64,000 nt of DNA from Bacteroidetes bacterium GWC2_46_850 (GTDB lineage Bacteria; Bacteroidota; Bacteroidia; Bacteroidales; Dysgonomonadaceae), in the NCBI GenBank assembly GCA_001768325.1, contig MENQ01000021.1:1-64000 (forward strand). The letters are read 5' to 3'. Shown in pieces: positions 32,431 to 41,782 of this stretch. The notes below the pieces were generated by a model that worked only from the letters and a program-made list of their open reading frames with translations, ran no database searches and had not been told where the DNA came from. Numbering within the stretch: position 1 is the stretch's first letter; each line of letters opens with the position of its first letter. The position numbers and the translations under genes were made by a program.

Positions 32431-33129
32431 TCAGTGAGGTAAAGTTGCTAAAAATGAACTAAAAAAAACCAAGAGGAGCAGATAAACAGGGATAAAAAGA
32501 GATAAAAAGGTTGCATGCCGCTGACTGTAGAGGGGCATGTAGTCGGATGCCGGAGCGTGAAGCAGGACAACACGTGATAACCGATAGATCTTATAAAGCA
32601 GGAAACCTGCCATTGAGCCGACGATCATGCCGGCCAAAATATCCGACACGAAATGTACACCCAGATAAATACGGGTGTAGCTGTTTAATACAGCCCAACA
32701 CAACACACTGATCGTGACCAGGCGATGCCTGAAGAGCAGGCTGAGGAAAACAGCCAGACCAAAACTGTTGGCAGCATGACTCGAAATGAAACCGTACCGG
32801 CCACCACGGTAACCGTTCACGATATCAACCAGTTCCTTAAAATCGGAATGATGGGTGGGACGATAACGCTCGAACATCGGTTTAAAAAATGAAGAAGCCA
32901 GCTGATCGCACAGGGCAAAGACGAGGATAAAAAACAGGGTTGCCAACAGGCCTTCTTTCCAGTTGGTTTTATAAAAGAAGAGAAAAAGAATAAACAGAAA
33001 AAGCGGAATCCAAACCAACCTGCCACTCAGCATCCACATCACATTATCAAGAAACTGAGAGTCGCTGCCGTTTAATGCAAAAAACAAGTTCCGTTCCAGC
33101 GGCAATAACTTATCGATTGCCTCGTTCAT
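32431..33129 (-). CDS. PAP2 family membrane phosphatase
   Basis: A 232-residue, six-segment membrane protein of the PAP2/lipid phosphatase type. The three motifs are visible: KPMFERYRPTH (KX6RP-like), SSHAAN (PSGH-like) and RIYLGVHFVSDILAG (SRX5HX3D-like). Possible substrates are undecaprenyl pyrophosphate, phosphatidic acid or lipid A phosphates; this cannot be decided. Its ATG overlaps the batE stop (ATGA), so it is the last gene of the bat operon and translationally coupled to batE. Confidence 0.9.
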   Translation of the reverse strand: MNEAIDKLLPLERNLFFALNGSDSQFLDNVMWMLSGRLVWIPLFLFILFLFFYKTNWKEGLLATLFFILVFALCDQLASSFFKPMFERYRPTHHSDFKELVDIVNGYRGGRYGFISSHAANSFGLAVFLSLLFRHRLVTISVLCWAVLNSYTRIYLGVHFVSDILAGMIVGSMAGFLLYKIYRLSRVVLLHAPASDYMPLYSQRHATFLSLFIPVYLLLLVFFSSFLATLPH

Positions 33130-33887
33130 ATGATCTCTATGTTTTGGCTGGAAGTCCAGCCCACACTGCCGTTCGCAATTTCAATTTCATACCAGTCGGC
33201 ATCGTTACTTCTGATCTTTACTTTGGTGCCTTCGTGCAGTTCGAAAAGTGCATTGCTATTCTCATCGGGTGATGCATTTACCCGGGCTGCCCCCACCATG
33301 ACAATGGCGTTATTTCTGTGAATACGCTCACTTTTCTGGCTGAAGGCAAAGAGATTGGTCATGATCATCAGGAAGAAGAGCACGATCCCAGCATAAAAGG
33401 AACTCTTCCTGGCCCAGAGAATGCGCACAAAGAGGAATGTTGCAACAGAGGCCAGGAAAAGAATAAAAAGCACAATACTGATGGTTGCCCATCTGTCGGA
33501 ATTGTTTATGTTGCGCACAGCGCGAAACCAATTTGTAATGAAAAGGTCACCCGCCGTATCAATACGATCTACTGTCCGGCTTCTGGCGAAACGCAAATTG
33601 TGACGTATATCGCCATCACCCGGATCCAGCAGGAGGGCTCTCTCATAATTCAGGATAGCTTTGCCGGATTGATTGTCTCTAAAATAGGCGTTGCCCAGAT
33701 TGAAATAAAGCTGCGCCGACTCCTTATTTTCGCGGATACCTTGTGTTACGAGCTGTTCGTACAATTCAATACTTTTTTTGTAGTCCTGATCCCGGTACGC
33801 CTGAGCTGCCTCACTCTCCTGCCCCTTCATTTTTGTGTGGAGAGGAAGCACGAACAGCAGTATAAGTATAAATTTAATCGATTTCAT
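33126..33887 (-). CDS. batE: BatE, TPR and SH3-domain protein
   Basis: A 253-residue protein: signal peptide, TPR motifs at about residues 28-110 (AYRDQDYKKSIELYEQLV, YFNLGNAYFRDNQSGKAILNYERALLLDP), two membrane segments at about 137-160 and 167-187, and a C-terminal bacterial SH3 domain (VMVGAARVNASPDENSN, WYEIEIANGSVGW). The Bat system is linked to aerotolerance and stress in Bacteroides fragilis and Leptospira studies; the mechanism is unclear. It follows batD by 22 nt. Confidence 0.9.
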   Translation of the reverse strand: MKSIKFILILLFVLPLHTKMKGQESEAAQAYRDQDYKKSIELYEQLVTQGIRENKESAQLYFNLGNAYFRDNQSGKAILNYERALLLDPGDGDIRHNLRFARSRTVDRIDTAGDLFITNWFRAVRNINNSDRWATISIVLFILFLASVATFLFVRILWARKSSFYAGIVLFFLMIMTNLFAFSQKSERIHRNNAIVMVGAARVNASPDENSNALFELHEGTKVKIRSNDADWYEIEIANGSVGWTSSQNIEII

Positions 33888-33909
33888 TTTTTCTTTTTTG
33901 CTTTCACAG

Positions 33910-35763
33910 TCATCGTACTTTCTTTTTCAGCTTATTCTCCATCGCACCAATGGCCTCCACGGTATCCTGATAGATCCGGTCCATTCCAGCCTCACTCTCT
34001 GCGGGAGCGTAGCGGGCAAACTCACAGGTATCAAGTATCTGCATGAACCTGCCTGCAAGCTCTTCGCTGACACCCTGTTTTGACAGTTCCGATTCAATAT
34101 TGTTCTTCGACAGGCGTGCCAGGGGAATGGACAGCTTATCACTGAAATATCCCCATAGCGCCCGCAGGACTTCATCGTAAAACTTTTCCTTATTATGCTC
34201 CCCGAGATATTTCCCGGCCGTTTTCAATCGCTTTGCAGCTGTCTTGTTGGCCTTCCTTGTCCGCATCAGGGCCACATTGGCATTTTCACGGGCCTGTTTA
34301 CGGTTGATCATATAGTAAGAAATCAGTACAATCAGGGGAAGCAGGTACCACAACCAATATATGAAGGATCCCACAAAGAAGTTCGAACGTGAAAGATAGA
34401 TGGGATCATCTGTCTTCAAAAAGCGGATATCCTGTTCCACCTTTACATCCTGCCGGTCTACAAAAGTACCCGACACGGTACTTCCCGGATCTCCCTTGGT
34501 AATCTGTAGCTGATATGCGGGGGTGGTCAGTGTTTTGTAGCTGCTTGCACCCGGGTCGAAGTAGGTAAACTCCAAAGAAGGGATGGTATAATTCCCTTCA
34601 TAGCGTGGTATGACCATGTAGGATATTTTCCGGATTCCGGTTAGTCCGTTGGTCGTCACATTCAACGCATTGTCCACCGTGGGATCGTATAACTCGAAGT
34701 TATCGGGAAAAGTGATTTCCGGGTTGCGGATAAGTTTCATGTTACCGGTACCGGATATTTCCAGGGTAAGGGTAAGTGCCTCGTTGGCTTTAATTTTCTC
34801 GGAACTGACAGATGAGTTCAGCGTGAAAGTACCAACCGCATTGGCATAGCTGGCAGGCCTGCCTGTGGGCAATGGCTTCACGTTTATGGCAAGCGGGTTG
34901 GTGGTCAGATTTTTCTTTACGTCCACCATCACCTCCTGTGATCCGAAAAAGGTGGAAACACTCCTTCCCGAGGGGACCGAAAAGACCATTTCGATATTAC
35001 CGGCAGGAATGGTCATCTGCCCCGAGCGCTGCGGGAAAAGCAGTGTCTTTCTCAGGTCGGCCGTGTAATAGTTCCTGTCGTTGTAACGTTCCATTTGTAG
35101 CTGCTGATTCACTGGCAGGGGTATTTCCTCCACCATGAACCCTTCAAATTCGGGGAATTGTATCTTCCCGAAATTTACTACATTCAACGTCGTATATAAA
35201 CGGAAGGTGACGGTAAATCCTTCCTGTTCGTAGAGGCTATTTTTGGAAACGATGGCCCTGATAAACGCATCACGGGCAGAGACAGTACCTCCGCTTGCTG
35301 AAGCCGGTTCATTTGATCTCCGTCCGCCGGGAGTGCTACCCTGCGATGAGTTTTTATCGGGCGGAAGCACATTGACCTGGAGCGTGTTCGACTGGTAATT
35401 GCTTCCGTCGACTGTGATGGAAGCTGCCGGGATGGTGAAGGAACCCGTTTTTTTCGCCACAAGAATGTAGGTATAGGTTACCGAGCTCTCGGAGGTAGTC
35501 TTCCCGTTTATTGTACGTTGACTGTAGCTGGTGGACGTACTGGGTCCGAAAAGCAAATCAAAGTCAGACATATCTGGCAGTCGGATATCACGTCCCTCCT
35601 TATTCAGCACATAACTTAACCTGAATTGCTCTCCCTCCACAACCGTGGCGGGTGCGGTGGCTTTGAAGGTTACCTGTGCTAGCGACATGGTTGTCCTGCC
35701 CGTGAACAAGAGTGCCACGAAAAGAAGGAGAATAGCTCCATGTTGTTTTTGTTTCATATACAC
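33910..35763 (-). CDS. batD: BatD family protein
   Basis: A 617-residue protein with signal peptide (LLLFVALLFTGRTTMSLAQ), tandem Ig-like beta domains over about residues 30-450 (VTFKATAPATVVEGEQFRLSY at the start, a proline/serine linker DKNSSQGSTPGGRRSNEPAS at about 135-155), one membrane segment at about 466-487 (FIYWLWYLLPLIVLISYYM) and a cytoplasmic helical tail. It probably spans the periplasm as a partner of the VWA proteins BatA and BatB. An alternative start is ATG 35757. It begins 7 nt after batC. Confidence 0.92.
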   Translation of the reverse strand: MYMKQKQHGAILLLFVALLFTGRTTMSLAQVTFKATAPATVVEGEQFRLSYVLNKEGRDIRLPDMSDFDLLFGPSTSTSYSQRTINGKTTSESSVTYTYILVAKKTGSFTIPAASITVDGSNYQSNTLQVNVLPPDKNSSQGSTPGGRRSNEPASASGGTVSARDAFIRAIVSKNSLYEQEGFTVTFRLYTTLNVVNFGKIQFPEFEGFMVEEIPLPVNQQLQMERYNDRNYYTADLRKTLLFPQRSGQMTIPAGNIEMVFSVPSGRSVSTFFGSQEVMVDVKKNLTTNPLAINVKPLPTGRPASYANAVGTFTLNSSVSSEKIKANEALTLTLEISGTGNMKLIRNPEITFPDNFELYDPTVDNALNVTTNGLTGIRKISYMVIPRYEGNYTIPSLEFTYFDPGASSYKTLTTPAYQLQITKGDPGSTVSGTFVDRQDVKVEQDIRFLKTDDPIYLSRSNFFVGSFIYWLWYLLPLIVLISYYMINRKQARENANVALMRTRKANKTAAKRLKTAGKYLGEHNKEKFYDEVLRALWGYFSDKLSIPLARLSKNNIESELSKQGVSEELAGRFMQILDTCEFARYAPAESEAGMDRIYQDTVEAIGAMENKLKKKVR

Positions 35764-35770
35764 CTGCTTA

Positions 35771-36496
35771 CTACCAGTTTTTGTTGTTTCTTCTGTTATT
35801 TTCAGCCTGTTCTTCTCTTTCCTGTGCCTTTATCTGCTGAACCTTTTCCTGTGTCTGCTGTTCGTCCTGTTCAATAGCCTGAAGCAACTGACGAGCATTG
35901 TCGCGCGACATTTGTTCCGGCTGTTCCGATTGTTCCGCTTTTTTCTCCTGATCCTGTTGATTCTGTGGTGACTGATTCTGCTGATCGTTGTTCTGCTGTT
36001 GTTCCTGTTGTTGCTGCTCCTGCTCGCCTTCACCCTGATCCTGTTGTTCCTGATCCTTTATCATTTTCTGTACGACAGCCAGGTTGTAGCGCGTTTCTTC
36101 GTCCTCAGGATTGAGTCTTAGCGCCATTTTGTAAGCTTCCATTGATTTTTCCAGTTCCTTCTTCTGCAGCATGGCGTTGCCGATATTGTGCCAACCGGCG
36201 GAAGCCTCCGCGGGATTCTCCTGCTCCAGTGAGATGAAATGGTTGTACTGTTCAACGGATTTATCCCACTCTTTCTGCTTATACAACGTGTTTCCAAGAT
36301 TAAAGTTTGCCTCTTTGGAGGAGGGGTTCCCTTTCACTGCATTTTCATAAAAAGCAGTTGCTTCCGAATATCTCTGCTGGTTATATTCCTTGTTTCCTTT
36401 GCGGATATTTTTACGTACTTCCTTTTGTGCGGAAAGCGACAAGGGGAGAAGTACCAGCAGCAGCAACAATCCATATTTTATAAATAATCTCTTCAT
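35771..36496 (-). CDS. batC: BatC, TPR protein with Gln-rich tail
   Basis: A 241-residue protein: signal peptide (LLLLLVLLPLSLSAQ), TPR repeats at about residues 28-145 (GNKEYNQQRYSEATAFYENA, NFNLGNTLYKQKEWDKSVEQY, WHNIGNAMLQKKELEKSMEAYKM in separate units) and a low-complexity tail at about 148-195 made almost only of Q, E, N and D, followed by a charged helical end. TPRs suggest a scaffold for the Bat complex. The 73-nt gap from batB holds short CAGTC/CAGC words rather than a promoter. Confidence 0.9.
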   Translation of the reverse strand: MKRLFIKYGLLLLLVLLPLSLSAQKEVRKNIRKGNKEYNQQRYSEATAFYENAVKGNPSSKEANFNLGNTLYKQKEWDKSVEQYNHFISLEQENPAEASAGWHNIGNAMLQKKELEKSMEAYKMALRLNPEDEETRYNLAVVQKMIKDQEQQDQGEGEQEQQQQEQQQNNDQQNQSPQNQQDQEKKAEQSEQPEQMSRDNARQLLQAIEQDEQQTQEKVQQIKAQEREEQAENNRRNNKNW

Positions 36497-36569
36497 TTCA
36501 ATATTCAGTTTTCAGCGATCAGCAGTCAGTTTTTGAACCAGATCAATTATCAACCATCTAGCTGACAGC

Positions 36570-37592
36570 TTATTTAAACAGCCTCACATTTCTGAACAAA
36601 CGATTTTTCTTATCATATACAAGAATCTCAATCAGCAGGATAAACAGCATGACCCAGGCAAGGAACGGAAATTTTTCGTCGTACTCCGAATAGGAGAGGC
36701 TGGTAGATTTTCCTGTTTCAAGCTCGTCGAGTTGTGTTTCCAGCGCACGGATCGCTGTGTTTGAGTTGTCGGCACGCACATAAAATCCTTTTCCGTTTTG
36801 TGCAATATCCATCCCCATTTGTTCATTCAGGCGGGAGACAACCACGTTGCCTTCGTTGTCGGTCATAAAATTACTTCCGTACTCCAGTGCCGGGACGGGT
36901 GAGCCGTCGGGGGAACCTATTCCCAGCACGTTCACCATCACGCCGACATTGGCAGCCTCGGCCGCTGCTCCGGTAGCATCGCCTTCGTGATCCTCTCCGT
37001 CGGTAATGATTACCATGGCCTTGCTGACATCCTTGTCACTCGAGAAGGAACTCACACCCAGCCGGATTGCCTCACCGATGGCTGTCCCCTGAATGGGGAC
37101 AAGGCTCGGATCGATGGTATTCAGGAATATCTTTGCCGATTGGGTATCCGACGTAAGTGGCATCTGCACGTAGGCTTCTCCTGCAAAGACAATCAGGGCC
37201 ACCTTGTCGTTGCTCCGCACGTCGATAAGTCGCGACAGAATCTGTTTTGCCCGCGATAGCCTGTCGGGTGAGACATCTTTGGTGAGCATGGAATTGGAAA
37301 CATCCATGGCGATTACCAGCTCTATTCCCTCCTTCTCCACCGTTTCCACCTTGGTGCCAAACTGGGGACGGGCAATCATAAAGATTCCCGTGCAAAGTGT
37401 TGCGAAGACAAGCCAGAACTTGAGGTAAGAGCGTTTCAGCGATAATTCAGGCATCATCATCTTGAGCGTGGAGAGGATGCCCATCTTTTGCACCGCTTTA
37501 CGCTTTCTGATGTTCAGGTAGATGTAAACTGCCAGCAACAAGGGCATGGCGATGAACAACCATAAATATTCCGGATTTCCAAATCTAAACAT
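36570..37592 (-). CDS. batB: BatB, VWA domain membrane protein
   Basis: A 340-residue protein with two N-terminal membrane segments (about 9-27 and 57-75), a von Willebrand A domain at about 88-300 with the MIDAS motif DVSNSM at 97-102 and a further VIITDGEDHEGD segment, and a C-terminal membrane segment (about 310-328, FLAWVMLFILLIEILVY). Metal-dependent ligand binding is expected. Paralogous to BatA, 37 nt upstream. Confidence 0.93.
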   Translation of the reverse strand: MFRFGNPEYLWLFIAMPLLLAVYIYLNIRKRKAVQKMGILSTLKMMMPELSLKRSYLKFWLVFATLCTGIFMIARPQFGTKVETVEKEGIELVIAMDVSNSMLTKDVSPDRLSRAKQILSRLIDVRSNDKVALIVFAGEAYVQMPLTSDTQSAKIFLNTIDPSLVPIQGTAIGEAIRLGVSSFSSDKDVSKAMVIITDGEDHEGDATGAAAEAANVGVMVNVLGIGSPDGSPVPALEYGSNFMTDNEGNVVVSRLNEQMGMDIAQNGKGFYVRADNSNTAIRALETQLDELETGKSTSLSYSEYDEKFPFLAWVMLFILLIEILVYDKKNRLFRNVRLFK

Positions 37593-37629
37593 GTCTCTGT
37601 TTTAACTTTTCACCTTTATGTTTCAGGTT

Positions 37630-38613
37630 TCAGGGGATGTTCCTTAGCCAGGTTCTTCGAAGCAGCAGTTCCAGCAATATCAATCCCATGGCAAGCAGTG
37701 CAAAGGGAAGGAATAATTCCTGGCGCCGGGTTACATTCTGAACGCTGATCAGATATTTCTCCATTTCATCAATCTCTTCATATACCTGACGGAGTCCTTC
37801 GGTATCCTGCGCCCTGAAGTACTGTCCGCCCGTCATCGCCGCAATCTCGGTAAGTGTCTTCTCATCGATATCTACCGGCATATTCTGCATTCTGATGCCA
37901 TAGGGCGTATTCACCGGCGTGGGAGCCATACCCTTGGTGCCTACACCCACCGTATAAACACGGATTCCGTATGAACGTGCCAGATCGGCTGCAGTGAGTG
38001 GCGCTATTTGCCCGCTGTTGTTGGTCCCGTCGGTCAGCAAGATCACCACCCGCGAGTCGGAACTACTATCTTTCAGCCTGTTCACGGAATTTGCTAATCC
38101 AAGCCCAATGGCCGTTCCATCTTCAATCATTCCGAAATTGATCTCGTTCAGCAGGTTCAACAGCACCTTGTGGTCGGTGGTGAGTGGACACTGGGTGAAG
38201 CTTTCACCTGCGAAGATCACCAGGCCGATGTTGTCGTTTTTCCGGTCGGTGATAAACTCCGCCGCCACCTTTTTGGCGGCCTGCAGCCTGTCGGGCTGCA
38301 GATCCTGAGAGAGCATCGACCCCGACACGTCAAGTGCCATCACAATGTCTATCCCCTGCGTCTCAGTCTCTTCCCAGCTGCTGACTGATTGCGGGCGGGC
38401 GAGCACAATGATGATCAGTGCAATGGAAATCAACCGCAATGCAAACGGCAGATGCCGCATATAAACCCTGAAGTCGGCCTTCATCCCTTTAAAGGCCAGG
38501 GTAGATGCCAGCTTAAAGGAAGCCTGCGTCTTCGACAACCGCATCACATACCACACAATGAGCGGTATGATCAGCAGCAGGAGATAAAGATATTCAGGAT
38601 GCAGAAATTCCAT
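37630..38613 (-). CDS. batA: BatA, VWA domain membrane protein
   Basis: A 327-residue protein: membrane segments at about 9-25 and 57-72, a VWA domain at about 87-285 with MIDAS DVSGSM at 95-100 and LLTDGTNNSG further on, and a C-terminal membrane segment (LFLPFALLAMGLILLELLL). It begins 3 nt after the preceding membrane protein gene. Together with BatB it forms the membrane core of the Bat system. Confidence 0.93.
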   Translation of the reverse strand: MEFLHPEYLYLLLLIIPLIVWYVMRLSKTQASFKLASTLAFKGMKADFRVYMRHLPFALRLISIALIIIVLARPQSVSSWEETETQGIDIVMALDVSGSMLSQDLQPDRLQAAKKVAAEFITDRKNDNIGLVIFAGESFTQCPLTTDHKVLLNLLNEINFGMIEDGTAIGLGLANSVNRLKDSSSDSRVVILLTDGTNNSGQIAPLTAADLARSYGIRVYTVGVGTKGMAPTPVNTPYGIRMQNMPVDIDEKTLTEIAAMTGGQYFRAQDTEGLRQVYEEIDEMEKYLISVQNVTRRQELFLPFALLAMGLILLELLLRRTWLRNIP

Positions 38614-38616
38614 GAT

Positions 38617-39690
38617 TTACTTAGGCTTTGCGGCGCCCTGTTCGGGCACCTCATTATTTTCTTTTTGCAACTCCTCCTTATCGGGAACCGGATCGGGTTC
38701 TCTGGTCTGGTTCACAAAGAAATAGGCATTTACCATGCTCAGGTCGTTCTCGTCGGGATAGGGTTTGTATTTGGCAAATTTTACCAGATCGGCCGTGGAG
38801 AGAATCTGTTTCAGGTTGTTGTAAACCGATTCCACTTCCAACAGCTTGCGCACTTCATTCAGAATTTCACCGGAAGTCATCTCCATGGCATTGATCCCTT
38901 CCCGTTCAACCAGGTAGTTGCGAAGAATATCGGTGAGCTTGCTGTAAAATTCCTTTTCCCGGCCCTGTTGCCAGATTTTCTCTTCCTTCAGCTTGTCCAG
39001 TTCCCTGATAGCCCGCACATGTGCCGGCAGCACCACAGGAGGTTTGAAAATATAACCTTTGCGTTTCTTCTTAAGCACCAGCCAGATGATGAAACCAATG
39101 ATGGCGATCAGCAACATGATGCCCAGTACGATCCAGAGTACCCACAAATAATCGGTCCAGACAAAAGGTGCTTTTTGTACAGGTTTTATGTCGTGCAGCT
39201 GTAACTGTTCAAAATCGATGGAGTCGGTCTCTCCCTTGTTTATTTTCTCCAGATATGTCAATGTGGAGTCGGACAACCTGGGAGATGTAACCTTCAACCC
39301 AAAAGAGTTGGAATAGATGGTGTCGGTACCGTCAAAAACCGACATATGGGGAATATGATACAGGGTGGAGTCGAACGAGGTGACCACATACTTGAAGTTT
39401 AGCGTCATCACGTTGTTTTCGACTGTGGTGTCGGGCGGCAGCATGGTAAGCACTTCAATGCCGGGAACAATCTCCTTCTCAAATACCGGGAAAAGGATGG
39501 TTTTGTCCCTGGGCGTGATCACCTTGAGGTTGATCAGCGCCTGTTCGCCGATCAGGATCTCCGTCGGCTGCACGGTAGCCTGCACCGAGGCACGTTGCGA
39601 CGCCGCCGGAAGTGACAGCAAGACACCACACACCATCAAGGCAGTTTTCAGCATAAAACAGACATGATATTTTTTTCCCGTCAATTTCAT
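38617..39690 (-). CDS. Bat-operon membrane protein of unknown function
   Basis: A 357-residue protein. I start at ATG 39690, which overlaps the DUF58 stop as ATGA and begins with a plausible signal peptide (MKLTGKKYHVCFMLKTALMV onwards, cleavage near PAASQ); the same frame runs open to 39858 inside the DUF58 gene. A periplasmic Ig-like part (QPTEILIGEQALINLKVIT, PGIEVLTMLPPDT) is followed by one membrane segment at about 180-206 and a cytoplasmic helical region (AIRELDKLKEEKIWQQGREK and onwards) with an acidic tail. It has the same plan as BatD on a smaller scale and always sits here in Bacteroidales bat operons, as far as I know. Confidence 0.82.
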   Translation of the reverse strand: MKLTGKKYHVCFMLKTALMVCGVLLSLPAASQRASVQATVQPTEILIGEQALINLKVITPRDKTILFPVFEKEIVPGIEVLTMLPPDTTVENNVMTLNFKYVVTSFDSTLYHIPHMSVFDGTDTIYSNSFGLKVTSPRLSDSTLTYLEKINKGETDSIDFEQLQLHDIKPVQKAPFVWTDYLWVLWIVLGIMLLIAIIGFIIWLVLKKKRKGYIFKPPVVLPAHVRAIRELDKLKEEKIWQQGREKEFYSKLTDILRNYLVEREGINAMEMTSGEILNEVRKLLEVESVYNNLKQILSTADLVKFAKYKPYPDENDLSMVNAYFFVNQTREPDPVPDKEELQKENNEVPEQGAAKPK

Positions 39691-40556
39691 TTTCTTTGTT
39701 GGAATAATTGCAACAAGGCCTTCACATAATCGCTCTCGGTGGAAACCGATATACTGTCCACACCACTCTGTCTGAATGCATAATGCATATTCCTTTGGAG
39801 GCTCTTCCACCAGTTTTGGTAGTTTTCCCTTACCCTGCGCGATGAGGTGTTGATCCACCGCTCTTCTCCTGTCTCCGGATCCCTCACCTTCATCAGTCCC
39901 ACGGGAAGGAGTTCGGTGCTTAATTGATCATATACCTGTATAGCCACCACATCATGCTTCCGATTGGCTATCTGCAACGCCTTTTTATAATCATCGGGAT
40001 CGATGAAGTCCGAAATCAGGAAGGCGGTACACCGTTTCTTGATGGCATTCGTCATATAACGTAGCGCCATATTCATATCTGTACCACTGTTCCCGGGTGT
40101 AAACCCCAGAATTTCACGAATGATAAACAGGATATGTTTTTTTCCCTTCTTGGGAGGAATGAATTTCTCTACTTTGTCAGTAAAAAAGATGACTCCGATC
40201 TTGTCGTTATTCTGTATCGCCGAAAAGGCCAGTGTGGCTGCAATCTCGGCCACCATATCCCGTTTCAGCACCTTGCGTGAACCAAAGCCCAGGCTTTCCG
40301 ACACATCGATCATCAGCATCACGGTAAGCTCACGCTCCTCTTCAAATATCTTTACATAGGGGCGATTGTAGCGTGCCGTCACATTCCAGTCGATGTCACG
40401 CAGGTCGTCCCCGTACTGGTACTCCCGTACTTCAGAAAAAGCCATACCACGTCCCTTAAAAGCGGAGTGATATTCGCCGGCAAAGATATTGCGGGAGAGG
40501 CCACGTGCTTTTATTTCAATGTGTCGTACTTTTTTTAACAGATCGGTTGTTTCCAT
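39687..40556 (-). CDS. DUF58 domain protein of the bat operon
   Basis: A 289-residue cytoplasmic protein with the DUF58 core (RDIDWNVTARYNRPYVKIFEE, then a VWA-like fold starting MLMIDVSESLGFG with a DxSxS-like site at about 83-87, and TAFLISDFIDPDDYKKAL). DUF58 proteins are nearly always next to moxR-type ATPases, as here. A role as substrate or adaptor of the MoxR chaperone is inferred. 74 nt downstream of moxR; its stop overlaps the next start as ATGA. Confidence 0.92.
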   Translation of the reverse strand: METTDLLKKVRHIEIKARGLSRNIFAGEYHSAFKGRGMAFSEVREYQYGDDLRDIDWNVTARYNRPYVKIFEEERELTVMLMIDVSESLGFGSRKVLKRDMVAEIAATLAFSAIQNNDKIGVIFFTDKVEKFIPPKKGKKHILFIIREILGFTPGNSGTDMNMALRYMTNAIKKRCTAFLISDFIDPDDYKKALQIANRKHDVVAIQVYDQLSTELLPVGLMKVRDPETGEERWINTSSRRVRENYQNWWKSLQRNMHYAFRQSGVDSISVSTESDYVKALLQLFQQRK

Positions 40557-40630
40557 TTGAATCTCACCCCCTTAATGAGGATTTTCCGTTTGAACTGCAC
40601 TTTATATACTGATTCACAGAAATGGGGCGA

Positions 40631-41626
40631 TCATGGCACCTCAACCTTATTCAGGATCTCACTGATGATCTCTTCCGAGGTGAGATTGTTGGCTTCTGCT
40701 TCATAGGTGAGCCCGATACGATGCCGCAGGACATCGTGGCACACTGCACGGATGTCTTCGGGAATTACGTAACCGCGATGTTTGATAAACGCAAAAGCGC
40801 GTGCAGCCAGCGCCAGATTGATGGATGCGCGTGGTGAACCTCCGAAACCGATCATTTCTTTGAGGCTGTCCATTCCGTACTGATCGGGGAAACGGGTAGC
40901 AAACACGATATCCACGATATATTTACCGATTTTTTCATCGATATACACTTCACGTACCACCTTGCGTGCTTCCAAAATTGCCTGGGTAGAAATAACAGCC
41001 TTGTCGATGGTCACCGGTTCAAAAATATTCTGTTGAATGATCTGTTTCTCTTCTTCTTTCGAGGGATAAGAGATTACCACCTTCAGCATAAAACGGTCTA
41101 CCTGTGCCTCGGGAAGCGGGTAAGTACCTTCCTGCTCAATCGGATTCTGTGTAGCCATCACGAGAAACGGATCGGGCAGTTTGTAGGTTTGCTCACCAAT
41201 GGTGACCTGCCTTTCCTGCATAGCCTCGAGCAGGGCACTCTGAACTTTTGCCGGAGCGCGGTTTATTTCATCGGCCAGGACGAAGTTGGCAAATACGGGC
41301 CCATGCTTCACGAGAAACTCTTCGTTACGCTGACTGTAGATCATGGTACCGACGACGTCGGCAGGCAACAGGTCGGGCGTAAACTGAATCCGACTGTAAT
41401 CGGCATCGATCAACTGGGCAAGTGTCTTGATGGCCAATGTCTTTGCCAGTCCGGGAACTCCCTCCAGCAGGATATGACCATCGGAAAGCAGCCCGATCAA
41501 CAGGGATTCCACGAGATGTTTCTGTCCCACGATTGTTTTGTTCATCCCCGTCACCAGCGTTTGCACGAAAGCACTCTTCTGTTCAATACGCTCATTGAGT
41601 TCCTTGATATCGACTACTTGACTCAT
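40631..41626 (-). CDS. moxR: MoxR family AAA+ ATPase
   Basis: A 331-residue protein. Walker A GVPGLAKT at about 56-63, Walker B FVLADEINR at 115-123, sensor 1 MATQNPIEQEGTYPLPEAQVDRF, and the C-terminal lid with GGSPRASINLALAARAFA (sensor 2 Arg). MoxR ATPases act as chaperones that assemble metal- or VWA-containing complexes. As first gene of moxR-DUF58-unknown-batABCDE-PAP2 it probably drives maturation of the BatA/BatB complex. Promoter motif at 41666. Confidence 0.95.
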   Translation of the reverse strand: MSQVVDIKELNERIEQKSAFVQTLVTGMNKTIVGQKHLVESLLIGLLSDGHILLEGVPGLAKTLAIKTLAQLIDADYSRIQFTPDLLPADVVGTMIYSQRNEEFLVKHGPVFANFVLADEINRAPAKVQSALLEAMQERQVTIGEQTYKLPDPFLVMATQNPIEQEGTYPLPEAQVDRFMLKVVISYPSKEEEKQIIQQNIFEPVTIDKAVISTQAILEARKVVREVYIDEKIGKYIVDIVFATRFPDQYGMDSLKEMIGFGGSPRASINLALAARAFAFIKHRGYVIPEDIRAVCHDVLRHRIGLTYEAEANNLTSEEIISEILNKVEVP

Positions 41627-41665
41627 ATTTTTAGGCTGTTAATAATGGATTCTTGTTATGGGATA

Positions 41666-41673
41666 CAAAAATA
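41666..41673 (-). promoter_or_regulatory. TAnnTTTG promoter -7 element for the bat operon
   Basis: CAAAAATA on plus reads TATTTTTG on minus, 39 nt before the moxR ATG. It is the only promoter motif I see for the nine-gene run down to 32431. Confidence 0.5.
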
Positions 41674-41782
41674 GAAATGTTAAAGCGGTTTTGGGCGGAA
41701 ACGTCGTTAAAAATGTTTAAGTGTCTGCCCGGAAGTGGAATGAATCATCACAGACAATCATCCGGTGAGACCCATTGGTCTG

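Noticed and set aside
33318-34046. Open frame of 242 codons on the plus strand across batE and batD
   Set aside because: Antisense to conserved bat genes; its product shows no domain.
38617-39858. Start of the bat-operon unknown protein at 39858
   Set aside because: This would overlap DUF58 by 172 nt and put 56 non-conserved residues before a signal peptide; ATG 39690 overlaps the DUF58 stop as ATGA.
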